DNA of 7,398 bases. Origin: RGIG7213 sp045657205. GTDB taxonomy: Bacteria > Bacillota > Clostridia > Oscillospirales > CAG-272. The DNA is taken from NCBI GenBank assembly GCA_045657205.1, contig JAZOSS010000128.1, forward strand, positions 1 through 7,398. The letters run 5' to 3'. The notes beneath the pieces were generated by a model. That model worked only from the letters and a program-made list of their open reading frames with translations, searched no databases and was not told the origin of the DNA. The position numbers and the translations under genes are program-made. Positions 6,300-7,398 of the stretch are shown one piece after another. Positions within the stretch are counted from its first letter, which is position 1. Every line of letters starts with the position of its first letter.

Positions 6300-7398
6300 T
6301 CATTCGTTATCTGTATCTGTAAACTGCATTGCAAGGTCCAAAAGTGCCTGTGCTTCGGGAACGGAAGGACATTCGGACATTATTTCCGATGCGTTCTGAA
6401 CCTTCGGGAATGCAACTACATCACGCAGGCTTGCCGCTTCGCAGATAAGCATTGAAAGTCTGTCAAGACCGATACCTGCGCCGCCGTGCGGAGGTGCTCC
6501 GTAACGGTAAGCGTCAACGAGAAATCCGAATTTCTTCTGAATTTCTTCTTCTGTAAGACCGAGTGCCTCAAACATCTTCTGCTGAAGCTCAAAGTCTGTA
6601 ATTCTGATAGAGCCTGAAAGAAGTTCAACACCGTTTAAAACGAGGTCGTACGCTTTTGCACGTACCTTTCCGGGATCGCTTTCAAGATATTCAAGACATT
6701 CGTTTCTCGGCATAGTGAAAGGATGGTGCATTGCCTGCCACGTTTCACTTTCTTCGTCCCATTCAAAGAACGGGAATTCCGTGATCCAAAGGAAATTATA
6801 ACCTTCTTTTATCATTTCAAGCTGTTTTCCGACAGTAAGACGGAGTGCACCGAGAACAGGAAGTGTTACTCTGTCTTTATCAGCAACTATAAGTGCAACG
6901 TCGCCTTTTTCGCAACCGATCGCCGCCATTATTTTTTCAAGCTCGCCTTCTGCCATAAACTTCGCAAACGAGCAGTTGGGCGTATCGTCAACGTATCTTA
7001 TATAAGCAAGTCCCTTAGCGCCTATTCCCTTTGCGGCTTCCGTTAATTTATCTATTTCTTTTCTTGTAAGCTTACCTGCAGCACCCTTTGCAACTATGGC
7101 TCTTACAGAGCCGCCTGCGGCACATGCGCCCGAGAACACGGAAAATCCGCTGTCCTTAACGATATCGGAAATATTGCATATTTCCATTCCGAAACGTGTA
7201 TCGGGTTTATCCGAGCCGTAACGCTCCATAGCCTCAGCATACGTCATTCTCGTTACGGGAAGGCTGATCTTTGTGTCAAGAAGCTGTGAAAAGAGTCTTT
7301 CGATAAATCCTTCTACCATCGTCATTACATCTTCTTCATCGACGAACGACATTTCAAGGTCGATTTGAGTAAATTCGGGCTGTCTGTCAGCTCTCAAG
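6300..7398 (-). CDS. aspS: Aspartyl-tRNA synthetase, C-terminal part (5' end outside window)
   Basis: The frame runs off the right edge, leaving the last 365 residues of an enzyme normally near 590. It joins aspartate to tRNA(Asp) in the cytosol using ATP. The fragment opens inside class II motif 2, LRADRQPEFTQID, almost identical to the bacterial AspRS signature. It then has YAEAMERYGSDKPDTRFG (53-70), which precedes the bacteria-specific GAD insertion domain (about 75-190). HHPFT is at 224-228 and GSIRI at 262-266. Motif 3, YGAPPHGGAGIGLDRLSM (299-316), carries the ATP-binding Arg313. The GAD domain marks it as the bacterial type. The missing part should hold the anticodon-binding OB fold and motif 1. 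Whether it discriminates tRNA(Asp) from tRNA(Asn) cannot be judged here. The leading TTG at 7397 is an internal Leu codon, not the start. It is the first visible gene of the minus-strand operon. Confidence 0.97.
   Translation of the reverse strand, partial: LRADRQPEFTQIDLEMSFVDEEDVMTMVEGFIERLFSQLLDTKISLPVTRMTYAEAMERYGSDKPDTRFGMEICNISDIVKDSGFSVFSGACAAGGSVRAIVAKGAAGKLTRKEIDKLTEAAKGIGAKGLAYIRYVDDTPNCSFAKFMAEGELEKIMAAIGCEKGDVALIVADKDRVTLPVLGALRLTVGKQLEMIKEGYNFLWITEFPFFEWDEESETWQAMHHPFTMPRNECLEYLESDPGKVRAKAYDLVLNGVELLSGSIRITDFELQQKMFEALGLTEEEIQKKFGFLVDAYRYGAPPHGGAGIGLDRLSMLICEAASLRDVVAFPKVQNASEIMSECPSVPEAQALLDLAMQFTDTDNE

Overview
The window looks like chromosomal DNA from a low-to-moderate-GC Firmicute, most likely an anaerobic gut-type member of the class Clostridia. 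This rests on GGAG-type ribosome sites, the A/T-rich codon use, and a convergent intergenic spacer packed with GC-rich mini-hairpins of the sort common in gut Clostridia. The species cannot be named from the sequence.

Left half, plus strand (1-3953): three consecutive genes encode homologous proteins of about 440-460 residues. Each resembles one free-standing condensation (C) domain of nonribosomal peptide synthetases, in the CoA-dependent acyltransferase superfamily (chloramphenicol acetyltransferase fold). The first gene is cut by the window start and lacks about 76 N-terminal codons. Genes 1 and 2 are close paralogues; gene 3 is more distant. All three keep the core His and Asp of the HHxxxDG active-site motif, written as SHxxMDS or SHxxMDA. 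No adenylation, carrier or thioesterase domain is visible. Genes 1 and 2 are 35 bases apart. Gene 3 follows a terminator-like hairpin, and a strong intrinsic terminator closes the group at 3963-4001.

Middle (4002-4328): a non-coding spacer where the two gene groups converge. It holds short hairpins, a degenerate 20-nt tandem repeat, a perfect 18-bp palindrome, imperfect direct repeats about 197 bp apart, and a two-hairpin GC-rich element. It ends in the intrinsic terminator of the minus-strand genes.

Right half, minus strand (7398 down to 4329): an apparent operon of aspS (aspartyl-tRNA synthetase, C-terminal 365 residues only), a double-domain class II aldolase/adducin protein, and a HAD phosphatase of the phosphoglycolate phosphatase type. 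The last two overlap by one base (TGATG). The second aldolase domain has lost most of its metal and catalytic residues.

The most unusual content is the tandem set of three stand-alone condensation-like enzymes. They may belong to a biosynthetic locus extending upstream of position 1, but nothing in the window identifies substrate or product.
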